Source: Neoarius graeffei | Taxonomy: Eukaryota > Chordata > Actinopteri > Siluriformes > Ariidae | NCBI RefSeq assembly: GCF_027579695.1 | Contig: NC_083570.1 | Span: 5,239,001 to 5,303,000, forward strand | Length of the DNA: 64,000 bases | Reading direction: 5' to 3' | Shown: positions 34,182-46,500 of the stretch, piece after piece | Numbering within the stretch: position 1 is the stretch's first letter | Layout of the letters: each line of letters begins with the position of its first letter | Program-made: the position numbers and the translations under genes | Notes under the pieces: model-generated | The model's database searches: none | Seen by the model: only the letters and a program-made list of their open reading frames with translations | Told to the model about the DNA's origin: nothing

Positions 34182-36235
34182 CGGGAGGAAGTGAAAGTTG
34201 CGAGAAATTGTTGCAATTTTCTCTTTTTGTGATTAAAATTGAGTGATATGTTAAATATTAAGTTATTACTGAAAAACTATTGATTAAAAAAACAAAGACA
34301 CTGAGAAATGGTCCTGTAAACAACTTTACCAGTATAAAAGATTACCAGGACTACAAAAATGCAGGAAAATAGGCTTTACTTATCCAAATGCACCTGTTGG
34401 TTCAAAAGTTAAAGTGCAGAGAACCTCACAGCACAACATGAAATTACCTTAAAATATAATATAAATGCCCCAGCTTTCATGTAAGAAAAAAAAAAAACTA
34501 TTAATACTAGTACTGTGTGCAGGCAGCAGGGTTCCCACACCTTAGCCTAGTTAACATCAAATTCAAGGACCAATTTCCTCAAATTCAAGGACCACACGTG
34601 GCGGCATTTACTGCTACTGCTGGATATGTTATCAGTAAATGACCATAGCACTTGTAGCTCCAGCCTAGCATAGGTCATTGAATCAGATTGCACTACTTGA
34701 TTTGGACACATGGAGGGACTATTTTCAGATGTGGCAGCACATTTCTGTGATTACTAAACCGGAATGAGAATATAGTTCCATGTCATATCAGCCTAGAAAA
34801 TAGACACGTTTCCTTCTCTCCTCTTTCTATTGGTCTTAGTACACTTTGCAACTACAGAAGAGTTAAGTTTTAATTAGGAAAAATATCATAATTCTTAGTC
34901 ACTTTTGAGCAAGATGCTGATAGGCGAGATGCTAATGGTCTAATCTGATTCCATGACCTATGCTAGGCTGGAGTTAAAACTTCTACAGTCAGACTCAGAG
35001 AACAGCTGGATGAACTGGAGAAAGCTCAATTGTCAATTGTTTAACTTGAGGGGAGGTGGAAAATTAGTATATTTCCCCAAATGGTGGCTGTATCCCTTTA
35101 AGCAGTTGAAATACCAGTTTGAAAAGCATTGCGTCCAAGCACATGTTTATTGTAGCCTACAGTAAAATTACAGCTGACTCTAGTTCAGAATGCAGATATC
35201 AGGGCTAACTGAAGTAGGTTTCATTCTTTAAGACACATTCAACACCATGCAATATCTGGATAAAGCCTAGTAATGTCAAGATGACTGTAGGACACTTAAT
35301 ACAATATTAAATGTAGGATAAACTATCAGTAATGACAAGCTAAACTTCTATTATAGATAAGCCATTTTCTTCGAAGCCAAACACTGCAGAGGGCCAAGGG
35401 AGATAATATAGCAATGCCATCCACTGTTATAAGAAATTAACCTGCAAGCCAGATAAGTTAAGTTTCAGTTTCAGTTTCTCGCGTATATTGATGGGATAGT
35501 GGTTAAATACTGCCCTCTAGTGGTGACAGGTGGAACTGCTTGGCTCTCACAGTTTTGGAGATTGAAGCAGCGGTAAATTGGATGTAAACAGTGCTTAGAC
35601 GGAATTAATTATTCATGCTTCAGTGAACGTTCTAAATCAACACAGATTGATAGAGATTACATCTGCCTCCTTGTAAATGTTATCAGTGTATTTTGTGTTG
35701 CTGTTTATGTTGATTTGAGTGCATTTTTGTCTAAGTTTTGGAAAGACACGTGAGAATAACTAAAATTCCATCTCTCCCCACACTAGCATTACCTCAACCT
35801 ATGCTGCCCTGCGGAGTCCCAACCTTTTGCTGTTTGTGCCAGGTACATATCATGCAATTTCCTGTGACATTCCTTTTGTATTTTATTTTATTCATAAATA
35901 TGGCACAGTTTTGGAGACTGAGCCAGAGCATTACCGATATATTTCAACCTATGCTACCCTGCCATGTCGCAACCACCGCGTTCTTTGAGTGAAAACCACA
36001 ACGCAGACACACATGAGGGGTTACACACATACCTGAGTAGGTTAAATGGAGGCTAATCATTTCTAAGACAACATAAACAGCTAACGAGTACCGATAGATA
36101 TATCTATGTTGAGTACCAACAACTAGGCAGCTACAGGATACATCGGGAAAACTAAATTCCTTCACGTTAGTGCCTCGGTACAATATCCCTCGGTATGCAA
36201 ATGTTAGATAGTGAAGTAAAGAAATGACCTACCTG
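34182..36235. other. Non-coding, repeat ends only
   Basis: No gene supported. The part to about 34,260 is rich in TTGCGA motifs continuing a MITE-like repeat. CAGGGTTCCCACACC near 34,527 is a hAT-style terminus without a partner. Near 35,784 and 35,930 a short text (CATTACC...CAACCTATGCT[G/A]CCCTGC) is repeated directly. Confidence 0.4.
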
Positions 36236-36854
36236 CACTGCAAAAAATAAAAATCGTAGGAAGTTGATTTGTCTATTTTCAAGTCAAAACATCTAGCCAC
36301 CCTTATTATAAGACATAATTGCCCAACTAGCAAAACCTCATTTAGCTAGAAAGGCTAGTTTTTAGACAGTCCATCTTGAAAATCTTGTATAGACAAAATG
36401 TCTTGAAAAAGTCTTATTTGGAGCACCTTTGAAAATAAAACAAGTTTTTTTTTTTAAAAAAACAAGTAAGTACATTTTGGACATTTGTCAAATGCGGTTC
36501 ATCTTGTTTCAAGAAAAAAAAAGTATGCTTGTTTTGGGAATAAATGAACTTTAAATGATCTTTGAATCTTTCATTACAATTCATACATTTCAAAACATAT
36601 GTGAACAACACTGACAACTTTGAAATGCATTGCAGGAATTCAGACATGTCAGACATAAAACAGTACTTTTTGAACAATAAAAATTTATTTTTGTATGCAG
36701 AGATAAAGTCTAGTTTCTAAACTATGTACTATCAGAAGGATCATACAATGGATGATTCGGTGTAAAATGGCACATTAAAAGGTCAAACTTCTCCACGTCT
36801 CGAGTTGAATGGCTTCAAGCTTGACTCGCCATGATTTAACATGCCAATTTTCAT

Positions 36855-37237
36855 CTCATCTCATCTCATCTCATTATCTCTAGCTGCTTTATCCTGTTCT
36901 ACAGGGTCGCAGGTGAGCTGAAGCCTATCCCAGCTGACTACGGGTGAAAGGCGGGGTACACCCTGGACAAGTCGCCAGGTCATCAAAGGGCTGACACATA
37001 GACACAGACAACCATTCACACTCACATTCACACCTACGGTCAATTTACAGTCACCAGTTAACCTAACCTGCATGTCTTTGGACTGTGGGGGAAACCGGAG
37101 CACCCGGAGGAAACCCACGCGGACACGGGGAGAACATGCAAACTCCACACAGAAAGGCCCTCGCCGGCCACGGGGCTCGAACCTGGACCTTCTTGCTGTG
37201 AGGCGACAGCGCTAACCACTACACCACCGTGCCGCCC
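36855..37237 (-). repeat. tRNA-derived SINE, full length
   Basis: Flanked by a 13-bp duplication TGCCAATTTTCAT (36,842-36,854 and 37,238-37,250). The head has A and B boxes (minus GGCGGCACGGTGGTGTAG; GGTTCGAGCCCC), the tail is an (ATGAG)n run. This is the best preserved of the SINE copies in the window. Confidence 0.92.
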
Positions 37238-39767
37238 TGCCAATTTTCATTGATACATCAAATCATCCCTTTAACGTGATGTACTTGTTATTTTTCAGTG
37301 TCAAATAAAAATGTGTACAATCAATAAGATTTTCAGAATCAACATTTTCCTAGCTCAAGCCAGAGATTAAAAATTCTAGTTTCTAAGTAAGTAATGCGCT
37401 AATGTATCAGAGAGATCATACTTCATTGTAATGTACTTGTTATTTTTAAATGTCAAATAATAATAAGGTGTATAATCAATAAGGTTTTCAGCATCAACAA
37501 AAACATTGGCCTGAGCTTGGTTGGGAACTTCTACCTCATAACACAAGTACTTGTCACTCCACTGAATTGTTACGAAAGGCCGGCATTCAAAGCAATGAAC
37601 AGACAAATTTACAACAAATGTTTTTTACCAATGCAAATTCTGGAGAATTATTGATTATATCAGAGATAATCAAAGTCTTCCCACAAGAATACTTGTTTCC
37701 ATGTAACAAAACCCAGTGAACTGACACCGCATATTGAACATGCTCCATCCCAAAGAAAGCTGAACATCTTTTCTTTAACATAATTTATGTTGTCTACTTC
37801 TGATGGTGGACCCATTTCTACCTCAACAATTGGATGTTTATCTCTCGTGTTTAGACTACATTCATATAGTTGGTAGTGCTTTACAAGAGACTTACAGATA
37901 TTCTTAAAATTACTTTTTAATGACCACTGCTTGAAAAAACAGTGTTTTGATTCAAAGCGCATACACATGTGCTGCACTGCTGGACCTAGTTGTCTAATTT
38001 GAGAGGGAAGGTGCAGAAGGTAATGCTGTTTAGGAATGATGTTGATATCTGGAAACAACTGTTTAAAGTGTTTCAAGTGCTCTTCTATTAAAAGCTTCAT
38101 TTTTTGAAGTGTGGAGAGAGCAATAATGGGTGAAAACAATATTTTTACTATCTCTAACAACTCAAATAGCAGTTTCATGTACTCACTTTCTGCAATACCG
38201 TCAATGAGAAATGGCATAATCTTCAACAAAACCAACATCTGCCCAGATGACTGCTTCAGTTTATTATCAGTTGATGACAAGGTATTGACAGATATGGGGC
38301 AAGACTTATCTCTCATATCTATACAGGAGTAAGGGAATCCACGAATTGCACTATTTAACATATCTAACTCCATTTGTCCCGAAAGTACAAGATGTTTCAA
38401 AATACATTTGATTTCAAATGGAGCAACACCTTCAAGAACAATATGCATAATGTCTTGTGGAGCCTGATTAATGACATCAAAGTCCGGAAATTCTGTTAGT
38501 TTGCTCTTTCTATTAATACCATATGTAGATTTTAAATTTGTTTTCAGAGACTCTGTGCTCGCCTTTTCAATGTCCCCACACTGTCTGAGATGTCTAGCCA
38601 TGGTCCTTCTAACAAATAAATCTTCATCAAAATACCTTTGCATGTCTTCAAAATTGCATTCACAATGTCTGCATTTGCTGTATGCAAAACCTACCCCTTC
38701 CTTAAACCCAGCCAGCTCATGTTGACCTAAAGTGTCTCCTAGCACACACATAAGAGCTCCATAAATTGTCGTCTCACCATTAGCAGTGTTCATTTTCACA
38801 CCTTTATGCAATTCATCTAAGTCACTGTGAATCCTCTCTAATATTGTGTCAACACCACAATGGGAGATGTCATTTGATTTTACAATAGCAAGGAGATGAA
38901 TAGCAGCAAGTTTGGATCTGTACTTGGGGCTGATATTACCTAGAGTGTAATAAATCAATAACAACTTATTTTTGGTTGCCCGGGACCCAAGAGGATTGCA
39001 TACTTCCACTTCATCTGAGTACAACATTAACTGCAATGCTGTAGGTACCTCCAAAAACAATGGATGTGACTTATATATTTCCCCATCAACTAATCATAAA
39101 AAAATCCCTCTTTGCATGGTTGCGGACCTTCTTCAATCATTTAAAAAATTCTTTGATGACTTAGTAACTGCGCCAAACTTTTGATCAGAGGTACGTAATG
39201 AACAGTTCTTTTTCATCTTTAAGGCTCTGGAGTCGCCACGTTTTACGAAACAAATAGTGGTCTTAATAGTAATTGTCTCTGGTTCAACTGGTTGAAATAG
39301 TTCCTTGATGGTCTTGTCTTGTAAATGCCCTGTTGATATCTGACTGAAAGGGTCAGTAAATTGGTCAAATACCCCAATTACATCCTGCTTCAGTTGATCC
39401 AAGTCCCCTGTATGTCTGTCCATCATGCTGCTCAGATGCTCCAAAAGTGATGCCTGATAATACTGGACGCCATTCACAACATCATTGATGGCTCTCTATA
39501 GACAAACAGAAATGAAATTAAGACTTGAATCATTTAGAGAAAAACTTATGACATGCAAATTAGTGAACAAGGAGTAGTTCATTCACTTAAAATATTATCT
39601 CAGACCCTTTTTAGTTGGTAGTTAATTGTATATGGCTTCAAACATGTTGACATATGGTTGTTGCAAATAACCAAATCTCATTAATGAGCAACAGCAGAAT
39701 AAATATATCCTGGTTAGTGGTTACATTAAAACAAAACGAAACAAACTAACAAACAAACATGCAAACA

Positions 39768-41308
39768 AATCATGCATACTGCCTGTTGCTATTCAGAGGG
39801 TCAGACGCATCTTCCCTTCTTCTTCTTCTTCTTCTTCTTCTTCTTCTTCTACTTCTTCAATCTTATTCCTTTTCTTTTTTGTTCTTTTTTGTTTTTTTGC
39901 GCCGTGATCTTCTTGGAATCCACCCTGCAACAGCATTATTAATGGGTAAGTAATGCCTACTGACATTTTTAACACAGAGAATTGGATGGTATTGTCTCGC
40001 GGTGAATTGTGCATGCACGAAAGGAGCACGTGGTCCTTCCTGGAATAGTGTGCGATTGTGTAGTTTCTTCGTTTTTGCAGACATTCATGTCATCTTAAGA
40101 AGGCAGTGTGCTCTTAGCGACAGGCCTTTCAGGGGAAAAAACATGTCAGTTATGGGGTGCCATGTGTCACAGGGCCCATTTCATGGACGAAATGCATTTC
40201 GTCCATCACAGAATGCATTTTGTCATCACAAAATACATTTCGTCAGATGAAATGCATTTCGTCCATCACAGAATGCATTTCGTAATCACAAAATGCATTT
40301 CGTCAGACGAAATGCATTTCGTCCATCACGAAATGCATTTTGTCCATCACAGAATGCATTTCATCATCACAGAATGCATTTCGTCATCACAGAATGCATT
40401 TCGTCATCACAAAATGCATTTCGTCTGACGAAATGTATTTCGTCCATCACCAAATGCATTTCGTCCGATGAAATGCATTTCGTCCATCACGAAATGCATT
40501 TCGTCCATCACAGAATGCATTTCGTCATCACAGAATGCATTTCGTCATCACAGAATGCATTTCGTCATCACAAAATGCATTTCGTCCATCACGAAATGCA
40601 TTTCATCCCATGAAATGTATTTCATCCATCACCAAATGCATTTCGTCATCACAAAATGCATTTCGTCCATCACAGAATGCATTTCGTCATCACAGAATGC
40701 ATTTCGTCATCACAGAATGCATTTTGTCATCACAAAATGCATTTCGTATGACGAAATGCATTTCGTCCATCACGAAATGCATTTCATCCCACAAAATGTA
40801 TTTCGTCCATCACCAAATGCATTTCGTCATCACAAAATGCATTTCGTCTGACAAAATGCATTTTGTGATGACGAAATGCATTCTGTGATGGACGAAATGC
40901 ATTTTGTCCACGAAATGGGCCCGGTGACACATGGCACCCCATAGTCAGTCGAACTTACTCAGTTGCGCATTACTGAAAAGTTTTTTTTTTTTTTGCTGGG
41001 CACATAAACTATTAAATGCATGCACAATGATAAAAACGTATCATGCCACCAACATGCGTCTTCAGTGTCCAATGTCGGGTTAATCTAATGATTTGCTAAA
41101 CGCAAAGAAACAACAAACACTGACAATCATTTATTGAGCAATCTGTGACTAAATTATGGATGCATGCTGGTTTTTGCAGATTGGCCTCTTTCAAAAAAAC
41201 AAAAAAGAAAAGGAATAAGATTGAAGAAGTAGAAGAAGAAGAAGAAGAAGAAGAAGGGAAGATGCGTCTGACCCTCTGAATAGCAACAGGCAGTGTGCAT
41301 GATTGTGA
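39768..41308. repeat. Long inverted repeat in the transposase intron
   Basis: The left arm (39,768-39,896: CTGTTGCTATTCAGAGGGTC, then (CTT)n) is repeated in reverse at 41,180-41,308. The arms are about 125 bp and nearly identical except for the CTT run length. The loop of about 1.3 kb contains the minisatellite element at 40,153-40,941. TA-type or longer duplications around the outer arms could not be fixed. Confidence 0.75.
40153..40941. mobile_element. Foldback MITE filled with a palindromic minisatellite
   Basis: The ends TGGGGTGCCATGTGTCACAG and GGTGACACATGGCACCCCA are inverted repeats of about 30-45 bp, bordered by TA on both sides (40,151-40,152; 40,942-40,943). The inside is about 36 units of a 20-21 bp repeat, AATGCATTTCGTC(C)ATCACAG. 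Many units contain the perfect palindrome GACGAAATGCATTTCGTC. A higher-order period of about 181 bp is visible at 40,450, 40,632 and 40,813 (CACCAAATGC). Open frames through it (HFVITECISS...) are not genes. Confidence 0.85.
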
Positions 41309-42138
41309 TAATAGAGCCCATTCTCAGTGTAGCCAGGTGGCTAACCATAAACTGAGAATTTGCCTATTTTATGCTATTGTCGCTAGGTCTTACACGCGCG
41401 TTAATATGTGGATTGTGACTTTCAAGTCTACAAGCTTCAAACCACTAGGTGGTGTTCGCAAAAAGAATAACTTACATGTCGGATGACAGTGCTTGGTCCT
41501 TCCATTTCTGTGGTAGCAATAGTGTGCTCCATTGCTGGACAGGTTTGGCTTGTTCCATGAGCATCTTGCAATGCAGTCGTGTGGTCGTCGGTCTCTGGTC
41601 CCTCGATTTGAAGAAGGTGATTTGCATGCCTCCGTTTTATGTGGTAGTAATAGGAGTTGTATACCCTATACTCGTTTGAGCAGCCATCAATTCCACACAC
41701 CACACGAAAGTCAGGGCTGCGACTGTGCATTGTGTTGATATGGCTCAGTAATTTTCTTAGGGATAATGCCACAAAAACATAGCAAATAAAGCAACGCCAA
41801 ATCATTTTGAAGACTGTCTGCAAATGACACGTATGCCAGTGTGGTCGTGCCACTCACGACTCCTGCACTTCGGGATGGGCTATTACTTGTAACGTTCTTA
41901 AGTTAGCCTTCTCAATCAAGATTTACTGGATGTTCAAATAAGTGGTATATTATCTATGAAATATATGTGGTAAACGTACTAAAAGTATGTAGGATTTACA
42001 AATGTATTTAGAGAGAAGTTTTACTGCATGCATAACTACCGCATTACCCACCCCCCTCCCCCATTGAAATGGTATCAACCAGTAGGTAGCAGAGGCTGAA
42101 CTTCATGTTAGTCTTTCTTTTCACTTGCCATGTTAACT

Positions 42139-42718
42139 ATGGAAAAGCTGGATGAGATGGAAAAGCTGGATGAGATGACCGCGTCCGTTCTAAGGGGTAA
42201 ATTAAACTATATGAGACACAAACATGATATCTAGGATGCTTAAACGACCATATAAGTTCATATCCAATCTTTTAAGGGGTTCAGCCATTGTATGGGGTAA
42301 ATAAATCCTCGTCAGGTTCGTTTGAAGAGGTCAAGTGAAATCCATGTAAAATAGGAGATGCAATATTGCTTCTATCATAATCGACCCTGTACATATATTT
42401 TAACTGATAACTTATAACTGTAAACTGTATAACTGTAAACTGATAACTTATGACAATTAATTGCTAACTTATTTATTGGCAAGGGCATGTAAGCACGTGC
42501 CTGGCAACACTAGCATGTCTATTTCTGATTAGCATGTTCTGAAGGCACGTGGGAAGTTGTAGGAAATTATTTGCGATTCTTAGTTGTTGATTATTCATAT
42601 CTTTACAGCTGCAAACGTCGATGTGGATACTTTAGCACGTGAGGATCTCCGGGATCTCTTTCCTGGCCCAGAACATTTCAACAAAAGAAAAATGATCTGG
42701 AACACACTCCACTCTGAG
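42139..42718 (+). CDS. Unrecognised gene, first two coding exons
   Basis: Exon 1 is 42,139-42,196: ATG with a 21-bp direct repeat (MEKLDEM twice), then MTASVLR, and donor G|GTAAAT in phase 1. Exon 2 is 42,609-42,718: acceptor TTTACAG, encoding NVDVDTLAREDLRDLFPGPE and HFNKRKMIWNTLHSE, and donor GAG|GTAAGTC in phase 0. The phases match and both borders are good, so this looks like a real transcript start. LREDLRDLFPG-type text recalls SAM-like modules in fish multicopy genes, but I do not recognise it firmly. Further exons were not found before the hAT at 43,539. It starts 286 bp from, and opposite to, the transposase ORF at 41,853, so a shared promoter is possible. Confidence 0.5.
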
Positions 42719-43390
42719 GTAAGTCAAGCATGCATTTCATAGTATCTGACTGCAGACTGTGTGTGCAGAGCAACTAGCTACATCATTTTGCAGTTCTAGC
42801 ATTTAGCATTTAGCCTACACGTGCCCACTGAACTCGAATGGACAGAACCAATTTTGGCTTTGCTCGTCATCACGGCATCCGAATTGTCCCGTGCCCGGCT
42901 ACAGCATTGAGAGGTACTTTCGTATTCGACAATTTAGCTTGTCACCACACACTGGCGGCGGACTTTATGCAGCAAACATAGCATAGCCTGTGAACTCAAA
43001 AATGGATTTGACAAAATAGACTTGAATCGTAATAAACGGGTGGCGGCAGGAGACGTAGGGGCCTGTGTGCAGGGTTGTATTGAAAACAATGGAATCAAAT
43101 GTTGGCAGAGCAGTTAACCAATTTATGCAATTAAATTACATACAAAAATCCTAACTCTAACAAAGATTTGGTAAAGCAGACCCAATTTATAGCGGGATAG
43201 CTGCCATGTATGGTTACAGAAAACAACGCGGTTAACAACATGCCAAGGCAAATCGGTTGATGGTAGAACTGGCGCTGCCGTGCTTCTCCATTTACACGAT
43301 ACAGCTGCAGTTTCTGAAAATCCTGTAGATGGCGCCAATGTCAGCCGATTGATTTCTTCATTGGGAGTGAGCTAATATTGTATTCAGTGC

Positions 43391-43422
<32 letters not shown>

Positions 43423-43538
43423 TGTAGATTAATGGGCCTTATTTTGATAATTGTCTAAACTAAATGCTTTAGGTTGGTAATTCAAGATTAATAAAATTCT
43501 GACTAGATAGCCAGAAGGATGTAGAATGTTGAATATTT
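42719..43538. other. Non-coding, G-run
   Basis: No gene seen. A (GT)n run passes into about 18 consecutive G near 43,407-43,423, which may form a quadruplex and may also be a sequencing weak point. Confidence 0.5.
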
Positions 43539-46500
43539 CAGGATTCGTACGGTCATGGAAAACCTGGAAAAGTTATGGAATGTGATTTATGTCGTTTTCC
43601 AGGACTGGAATACTCCTGGAAACACAAGCACCCTGGAAAAGTTATGGAATTTATCTGCCTTCTTTTGTGAACAGACAATATGATTTAAAATTGGTTATTG
43701 TATATTGTAAACAACTTATAATAAGAAAATCGTGCGTGTTGATTTGATTAACCGGCCAGTGCGGAGATCATTACTGATCTGCTTTTCCCCCCTCTCCGGC
43801 CACTGTTCATATCACGTGTGACGTGCGTTGCCTAGATGCAATGTAAACTTCCCTCAGTCTTTAGATCAGATCACGTGGCTTGTACTATGCCAAGAGACAA
43901 AGTACACAATGCCAGGGAAATGTACATTTAATAATGTCTGGCTTCATGCCAAAAAATACAAATCGTGGTTGGAGAGGGTAGAGGACCCTGGAAGAGCCAA
44001 ATGTATCTTGTGCAGTAAAATATTCGACATAGCTAACATGGGAGAAGCAGCTCTTACTAGCCATGCTAAAGGTGCTAAGCACCAAGCTGTAGTCGCTGCC
44101 TGCCAAGCAAACTCAATCTCCAGTTTTTTTCAACCTCACACGTCAACACCCACATCCACGCCGACATCTACCTGCATTACTGCCACTTCGTCTTTGACAC
44201 AAGGAATGCTTTCAAATGCTGTGACTAGAAATGACTCGCTTACTGTGGAGATATTCTGGGTGCTAAAGGTAATCAAAGCTCACTACTCCTTCAAGTCGTG
44301 TGAGGATACAGCCCAGTTGTTCCAGGCCATGTTTCCCGATAGTCAGATAGCCACAAGATTTGCGTGCAGTGAACGCAAATGTGCATATCTCTGCACATTT
44401 GGACTAGCTCCCTACTTTAAGGGTCTGACGTTAAGCCGCCTCTCGGAGCAAAGTTATGTTATGTTGTTTGACGAAAGTTTGAATCATTATTTGCAGTTGA
44501 AGTAAATGGATGTGCACGTCAGGTTTTGAAACGGGCCTGAGGTGAAAACGACGTACATTGGCTCAGAATTTTTGGGCCACTTGACAGCGAAAGATGTTGC
44601 TGAAAAATTAAATCTCATGCTCTCCAAGACCGGAATCCTCAACCTTGTCTAGATCTCGATGGACGGCCCTAACGTGAACTGGAGAGTCTTCCAAACCCTG
44701 CAGAAGCAAGTGGAGACGGATGCGGGCAAGTCTCTCATCAACATTGGCTCGTGTGGATTGCACATCCTGCATAAGGCGTTCAGGGATGGATGCAAATCCA
44801 GTGGATGGGACATTGAACACGCACTTTCAAGCCTGTACTGGCTTTTTCATGACAGTCCAGCCTGACACGAGGATTTTGTGACCGCAACTGGGTGTGATTC
44901 AAACATGCTGAAATTCTGCAAGCACCGGTGGGTCGAGAATATGAACGTTGCAGAGAGAGGATTGCGACTATGGCCGCACATCAGCACATATGTTGACATG
45001 GTGGGAAAAGGCGAGCTGCCCAATCTGAAAGTGAAATCATTTGATGAAGTGAAGAGCCATTGTGCAAACCCTCTGTTCACTGTCAAAGTGGCAATATTCA
45101 TCAGCATTGCAAGAGAGCTCGACCCTTTCTTGGTCATGTATCAAACAGACAAGCCTATGCTGCCCTTCCTCTGTGAAGATATGACTAAACTGATTAAAGG
45201 TAAGATTTATTTATTTAAATAAATAAATAAATAAATAAATACAGTCTGTTAAAGCACGTTGAGCTGCATGTTTGTATGAATTGTGCTGTACAAATACAAT
45301 TATGATATAAACACAATACTGCAATTGAACCAATCATTTTACACTCCTTATCTATTTTATGGTCAAGTGAAAGGCTACAGAATTATGTAGCCTATCCAAT
45401 ATGTTTCAGCTTACAACTTGGTAAAAATTGGTGTGATCAAGTATATATTTTGACAATGCACATAACACTGTTCCTCATTCATCACAAACACCAGTCTGCT
45501 ATGATGATGCTTGTATACTGTTCTCTGGGCATAATCCAGGCTTCTAACTAAAATGAGTTAATTATTAAGGACTTCTGAATATGATTTGCTATGCAAAATA
45601 AAACTAAAATATACATTGTGTTGCTTTAAATCTTTTGCAGGGCTGATGGGACGATTTGTGGTGGGCACACACCTGCAGGAGGCATCATCCCCACTCAAGC
45701 TTCTGGAAGTGCCTTACCAGGACATCACTCTACACAAAGATGCTTCACAAGTTGACATTGGATTTGCTGCAGACAAATCCAAAATGAAACAACTCCAATC
45801 CTCGAAAAGGTTTCAGAGAGGCAGGCGCTTGAGGTGCGACTGGACAGCAAGAGACTCTTGATTAGCCTGCTGGACAAGTTGCTGAAAAAGGCTCCATTGC
45901 AGTACACATTAGTGAGAAACATGCAGTGTCTTGACCCCACACACATGGCTAGATCCAAAGAGCAATGTGTTAGACAAATGACAAGAATGCTACATACACT
46001 TGTTGAATGTAAACACATAGATGAGGCAGTGTGTGATGATACCCTCAGGGAGTTTATGGAGGTATGTGATATGGCTAGCTGTCAGGCCAATTTCCGTGAT
46101 TTTGACCGCAAAGTGGATCGAGTGGACACCCTTCTCTTTGAGACAGTGGGGACAAAACCATCCTTTTCCACAGTCTGGAACGTGATGAAACTTGTACTGG
46201 TCCTCTCACATAGACAGGCCAGTGTAGAGAGGGGATTCTCTATTAACAAAGAAGTAATAGTGGAGAATCAGAAGGAATTGTCAGTGGTGGCCCAGAGGCT
46301 CATTGTTGACCATGTCCAATCTGTGAGGGGGGTGACGAAGGTAAAGATCACAAAAGAACTGCTGCAATCAGCAGCAGGAGCTAGGCAGAAGTATCATGCC
46401 TATCTGGATGAGCAGAAAAGAGTGGCTGAAAAGCAAGCAGTTGATCTCAAGAGGAAGGCCCTCAGTGATGAGCTCCATGATTTGAAAAAGAAGAGGGCTA

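Larger units (their letters stand above)
37376..41853 (-). pseudogene. CACTA/EnSpm-like transposase gene
   Basis: Exon a (41,853-41,476) encodes C2H2-type fingers (CFICYVF...LLSHINTMH; CGIDGCSNEYRVYNSYYYHIKRRH) and ends at donor CAT|GTAAG. Exon b starts at 39,495 after CTATAG and runs to about 39,100 (AINDVVNGVQYYQ...). The next part, from about 39,060 to 37,660, holds the core: DEVEVCNPLGSRATKNKLL, KYRSKLAAIHLLAIVKSND, CRHCECNFEDMQ, QAPQDIMHIVLEGVAPFE and PKQHYLLHLPSQI. This order is typical of a large fish family of tnp2-like transposases. The C-terminus continues to 37,376. At least two breaks in frame show decay. The intron holds the foldback at 39,768-41,308. Confidence 0.6.
36236..41860 (-). 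mobile_element. CACTA/EnSpm-like transposon
   Basis: The left terminus is CACTGCAAAAAATAAAAATC at 36,236, the type seen on fish EnSpm elements. It is followed, reading on the minus strand, by the 3' part of a multi-exon transposase gene (37,376-41,853). The right terminus could not be found, so the end given is the edge of the coding region. A SINE and a foldback element have inserted within it. Confidence 0.55.

Noticed and set aside
40108-40888. Several open frames encoding HFVITECISSSQNAF-type repeats
   Set aside because: They follow the 20-21 bp minisatellite in different frames and have no start context or homologue that I recognise.
40186-40905. Regular repeats with near-constant spacing, CRISPR-like at first sight
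   Set aside because: There are no unique spacers, the units are nearly contiguous, the host is a vertebrate, and terminal inverted repeats with TA borders show a MITE.
43376-43395. Right terminus of the CACTA-like element (GCAGTG)
   Set aside because: Only six bases match and the adjoining A/T run of the left terminus is missing.
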